Source: Rhodospirillaceae bacterium
GTDB taxonomy: Bacteria > Pseudomonadota > Alphaproteobacteria > Bin65
Direction: 5' to 3'
Assembly (NCBI GenBank): GCA_028819475.1
Contig: JAPPLJ010000025.1
Span: 1 to 64,000 of the forward strand
Length of the DNA stretch: 64,000 nucleotides
The position numbers and the translations under genes are program-made. Positions within the stretch are counted from its first letter, which is position 1, and each line of letters starts with the position of its first letter. Below, piece by piece: positions 60,970 through 64,000 of the stretch. The notes below the pieces were generated by a model that worked only from the letters and a program-made list of their open reading frames with translations, ran no database searches and was not told the origin of the DNA.

Positions 60970-62144
60970 CCGGGCGCACCGCCTCGTCGCCGGGCCCGGC
61001 CAACGAACGGTTCGTTTCCGAAGCGCCGTTCAATCCGCATTCCATCGAGGCCCTGACCCCGGAACAGGAGCGCTATTACCTGGCGGGCCAGTGGAAGCTG
61101 ATGTGGTGGAAGCTGCGCCGCCACAAGATCGCGGTGTTCTGCGGCGGTCTTCTGCTGTTCATGTATGTGTGCGCCATGGTTGCCGAACTGCTGGTCCCCT
61201 ACAACATGGCGGCGCGGCACACCGGTTTCATCTATGCGCCGCCGCAGGCCGTGCGGCTGTTCCACGAAGGACGATTCGTCGGGCCGTTTGTCTACGGGCT
61301 GAACTACCAGCTCGATCGCGACACGCTGCAGCGGATTTATACGGTCGATCATTCAAAAATATATCCGATCCGCTTCCTGTGCCGCAGCGAGGCCTACCGG
61401 TTCTGGGGCCTGATCGAGATGGATGTCCGCCTGTTCTGCGCCGCGAGGGGCGGCACCCTGTTCCTGCTCGGAACGGACCGGATGGGGCGCGACATGTTCT
61501 CCCGCCTAGCGATCGGTTCGCGAATATCGCTAACCATCGGCTTTGTCGGCGTCGCGATCAGCTTTCTCCTCGGCATCGTCATCGGCGGGCTGGCCGGATA
61601 TTACGGCGGTTGGGTCGATTCGATCGTCCAGCGCGTCATCGAGGTGCTGCGGTCCTTCCCGGTGCTGCCGCTGTGGATGGCGTTGTCCGCCGCGCTGCCA
61701 GTCACCTGGTCGCCCCTGTGGATCTATTTCGGTATTACCCTGATCCTCGGCCTGCTGGACTGGACCGGCCTGGCCCGCGCCGTGCGGTCCAAGCTGTTCG
61801 CCCTGCGGGAAGAGGACTTCGCGACGGCTGCGCAATTGATGGGCGCCAGCCCGAGCCGGATCATCGGGCGGCATCTGCTGCCCAGCTTCACCAGCCACCT
61901 GATTGCCTCTGCAACCCTCTCAATCCCGGCGATGATCCTCGGCGAAACGGCGTTGAGTTTCCTGGGCCTCGGCCTGAAGCCGCCGATCACAAGCTGGGGC
62001 GTGCTATTGTCGGAGGCGCAGAATATCAACGTTGTCGCGCTTTACCCCTGGTTGATGCTTCCGGTGGTGCCGGTCATCGTCACGGTGCTGACGTTCAATT
62101 TCCTCGGCGACGGCTTGCGGGACGCCGCCGACCCCTACAAGTGA
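60966..62144 (+). CDS. Peptide-type ABC transporter permease, subunit C/E type
   Basis: A 392-residue permease. After the first helix (about 52-73) there is an extra periplasmic region of about 90 residues (about 75-165) not found in the short DppC, then the normal GTDRMGRDMFSRL and five helices with the EAA loop FATAAQLMGASPSRII. YejE-like permeases also carry such an insertion, pointing to a transporter group different from DppC. Confidence 0.93.
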   Translation: MTGRTASSPGPANERFVSEAPFNPHSIEALTPEQERYYLAGQWKLMWWKLRRHKIAVFCGGLLLFMYVCAMVAELLVPYNMAARHTGFIYAPPQAVRLFHEGRFVGPFVYGLNYQLDRDTLQRIYTVDHSKIYPIRFLCRSEAYRFWGLIEMDVRLFCAARGGTLFLLGTDRMGRDMFSRLAIGSRISLTIGFVGVAISFLLGIVIGGLAGYYGGWVDSIVQRVIEVLRSFPVLPLWMALSAALPVTWSPLWIYFGITLILGLLDWTGLARAVRSKLFALREEDFATAAQLMGASPSRIIGRHLLPSFTSHLIASATLSIPAMILGETALSFLGLGLKPPITSWGVLLSEAQNINVVALYPWLMLPVVPVIVTVLTFNFLGDGLRDAADPYK

Positions 62145-62160
62145 CGCCGGCCGGCCGGAA

Positions 62161-63615
62161 TCAGTCGGCGGTGAGGTAGAGTAGATCGACCGGCCCGGAA
62201 ACGCCGGCAACATCGGAAGCCGCGGCACGCCGGTATCGCCGGGATGTCCGGAAGCCCTGGCGGACCGCGCAATCCATGGTCTCCACCGTCATAACGATAC
62301 TGGCATTCAGGCTCTTGCCATGCTTGTCAAGCTTGGCCGCCAGGTTCACGGGATCGCCGATCACCGTGTATTCAAGGCGGCTCGCGTCGCCGACCGCACC
62401 GAAGACGACAGGCCCCGCGGTCACCGCGACAGCCACCGGCAGCGCCGGTTTGCCCGCCGCCCGGCGCGCCGCGGTCCACTGAACGGCAGCGTCGGCAACG
62501 GCTTCGGCGGCCCACAGAGCATCGGCCGCGTAGGTCGCCGCCGGCAGCGCGGCGCCGAAGGTTGCGAGAATTCCGTCGCCCATGAATTTGTCGATCGACC
62601 CGTGGTGTCTCTGGATCTCCGGCACCAGACGGGACTGGTACTCGGTCAGAATCTCGATCACCTCGTTGGCCGGCAACGTCGCCGCCCGGTCTGTGAATCC
62701 GCGGATATCGGTTGTCAGGATGGCGGCGTCGCGCTGCTGGCCCTCGCCGGCACGAATTTCTTCCTGTGCCTGGACGATCTGGTCCGCGATTTCGGGGCTG
62801 AAGAAGCGCGCCAGCGACGCGGCCGCCGCATGCTCCTCCGCGCCGCGTACCAGAGTCCGGCGGGCGCGCATGATGGCGACCGCCAGAATCGCGGTGACCA
62901 GCGCGATGGTGATGATCTTGTCGAATTCGGCGCCCAGCAAAATCCGGTTCGTCGTCAGGTATTCGACGTAGTCCCGGGTAACGGCGGACATGCCGCCGGT
63001 ATAGAAAATCGCGTAACCGATCATGAACATCCAGCCTGCGGCTGCCGCGCAGCCGGCCAGCAAGACGTAGCGCGAATCGAACCGGAGCGCGCGGATCGAG
63101 ATGAACAGGAACACATAGAGCAGCGTTGGCGCCTTCAGATAGAAGGCGGGCGGCTGGTTATAGTCGATGTGAAACGACCAGATGATACCCAGCAGCAACA
63201 GCATATCCGCCACGACGGAGAGGGCGAGGAACCAGGCGGGGAGCCTGATCCGGTAGGACAGGGTGAGTCGCAGAAGGGTAAACAGGAAATAGGCCAGCAG
63301 CGCCCAGCCGATCGGTCGTTCAAAAACTGCGGTTTCGTGGGTTTTCGGCGACAACAGGAACAGCACGCCCAGGCCGACGATCACGGAGAGCTGGATCCAG
63401 CCGATCAGGCGCTCGCTGGCGTCGCGCTGGCGATCGATCGCTTCGCGGATGCGCGGAGCGACGTCGGCTTCGCCGCGGCCCCTCAGTTGCGCAGTTGCCG
63501 ATCGGACCGCGGCAACGGCCCGCGATATCGGGCTCTGCGGCGCTTCCTGTCGATCCCATGAATGCTGCATACGCATTGAATCCAGTATGCTCTCTGAATT
63601 GGACGAGGGATACAT
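62161..63615 (-). CDS. Membrane-bound class III adenylate/guanylate cyclase
   Basis: About 484 residues from the ATG at 63615 (a second ATG at 63576). An N-terminal soluble part is followed by about six membrane helices (about 75-255) and a C-terminal cyclase domain (about 300-465). Metal aspartates are in TTDIRGFTD and MGDGILATFG, and the substrate-selecting lysine and aspartate in IDKFMGD and VIGDPVNLAAKL favour ATP. The usual transition-state arginine after PVNLAA is lysine. It makes cAMP or a related nucleotide; the cNMP-binding protein at 45858-46304 is a possible reader. Confidence 0.88.
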   Translation of the reverse strand: MYPSSNSESILDSMRMQHSWDRQEAPQSPISRAVAAVRSATAQLRGRGEADVAPRIREAIDRQRDASERLIGWIQLSVIVGLGVLFLLSPKTHETAVFERPIGWALLAYFLFTLLRLTLSYRIRLPAWFLALSVVADMLLLLGIIWSFHIDYNQPPAFYLKAPTLLYVFLFISIRALRFDSRYVLLAGCAAAAGWMFMIGYAIFYTGGMSAVTRDYVEYLTTNRILLGAEFDKIITIALVTAILAVAIMRARRTLVRGAEEHAAAASLARFFSPEIADQIVQAQEEIRAGEGQQRDAAILTTDIRGFTDRAATLPANEVIEILTEYQSRLVPEIQRHHGSIDKFMGDGILATFGAALPAATYAADALWAAEAVADAAVQWTAARRAAGKPALPVAVAVTAGPVVFGAVGDASRLEYTVIGDPVNLAAKLDKHGKSLNASIVMTVETMDCAVRQGFRTSRRYRRAAASDVAGVSGPVDLLYLTAD

Positions 63616-63725
63616 CCCGGATTCCGTCCGGGCGGTACGCGCCAAGGGGTCGATTCCCGCCTCTGTTTCTCGTCTCCCCTGGGGAATTCGATCCCGACAC
63701 TCTCCCCCGGCGCAGCACCGTCGCG

Positions 63726-64000
63726 CTACGGGTGCAGCACCAGTCCTTCGCGGGCGACGACCGTCGACGCAAAGACACCCTGCGCCTCGTCTGCTATCCG
63801 GTCCATATCGTCGTCGGTATGTTCCGGCGCATGGTGAAATATGACGTAGCGGCCGACACCGCCGCGCCGGGCGAGCGCAGCGCCGGCCTCCCATGTCGAA
63901 TGGCCCCACCCCTTGAAGGCCGGGTATTCCGCCGCCGTGTAGGTCGCGTCGTAGACGAAGAGGTCGGTGCCTTCGATCAGGCCGAGAATGTTGGTGTCGA
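63726..64000 (-). CDS. MBL-fold metallo-hydrolase, 3' part (truncated by window end)
   Basis: The last 90 codons of a minus-strand gene end at the TAG at 63726-63728. They contain FVYDATYTAAEYPAF, GWGHSTWEAG and RYVIFHHAPEHTDDDM, the C-terminal metal-binding half of RNase Z/PhnP-type metallo-hydrolases (aspartate and two histidines as ligands). The N-terminal HxHxDH lies outside the window. It shares its orientation with the cyclase gene, 110 bp upstream of it. Confidence 0.8.
   Translation of the reverse strand, partial: DTNILGLIEGTDLFVYDATYTAAEYPAFKGWGHSTWEAGAALARRGGVGRYVIFHHAPEHTDDDMDRIADEAQGVFASTVVAREGLVLHP

Overview
The window is high-GC DNA (roughly two thirds G+C by eye) from an alphaproteobacterium. 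The best evidence is the SOS box of the GAAC-N7-GAAC type in front of recA, the order rimP-nusA-ylxR-infB-rbfA-truB-rpsO-pnp, the fabA-fabB pair, a glnK-amtB pair behind a sigma-54 promoter, and the style of the ubiH-, ftsK- and lolA-like proteins. The order cannot be fixed from sequence alone; a Rhodospirillales-like lineage is a guess. No tRNA, rRNA or CRISPR array was seen.

Layout. 1-13 kb is an accessory and catabolic region: an FAH-family hydrolase with its MarR regulator, a luciferase-like monooxygenase, an MFS carrier with an ETHE1-like hydrolase, a MetE-like protein, a TumE/TumA toxin-antitoxin pair, SCO and YedK-like proteins, a GST/metallo-hydrolase/DUF1330 operon, and an alkylglycerone-phosphate-synthase-like flavoprotein. 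It also holds mobile-element debris: a decayed tyrosine-recombinase tail, IS21-like end repeats and a low-GC orphan winged-helix gene. 13.4-23.5 kb is the translation and RNA-processing operon, opened by a leader with a promoter and an intrinsic terminator that looks like an attenuator. 23.5-35.5 kb is mostly housekeeping (ugpQ-like, fabA, fabB, recA, alaS, a LON-domain protein, Trm112, DUF971, a UbiH-like hydroxylase), broken by two families of intergenic repeats. 35.5-39 kb is nitrogen control: sigma-54 promoter, glnK, amtB, terminator, then a second and different ammonium transporter and a strong terminator. 39-45.3 kb holds ftsK, a LolA-like gene, a glutamine amidotransferase, xth and a serine hydrolase.

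45.3-55.5 kb is the most unusual part. Two divergent operons encode, on one side, an ABC exporter-like protein with a degenerate and greatly expanded nucleotide-binding domain, a stand-alone cyclic-nucleotide-binding protein and a methyltransferase. On the other side lie four glycosyltransferases, a histidine phosphatase and a polysaccharide-deacetylase-like protein, mostly joined by start-stop overlaps. I read this as a candidate glycoconjugate synthesis and export system, possibly controlled by a cyclic nucleotide. 56-62 kb is a complete peptide-type ABC importer (fused ATPase, binding protein, two permeases). The window ends with a membrane-bound class III nucleotidyl cyclase and the 3' part of a metallo-beta-lactamase-fold gene.

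Gene calls rest on protein motifs, length and start-site context. Promoters, operators and repeats were read by eye and carry lower confidence.
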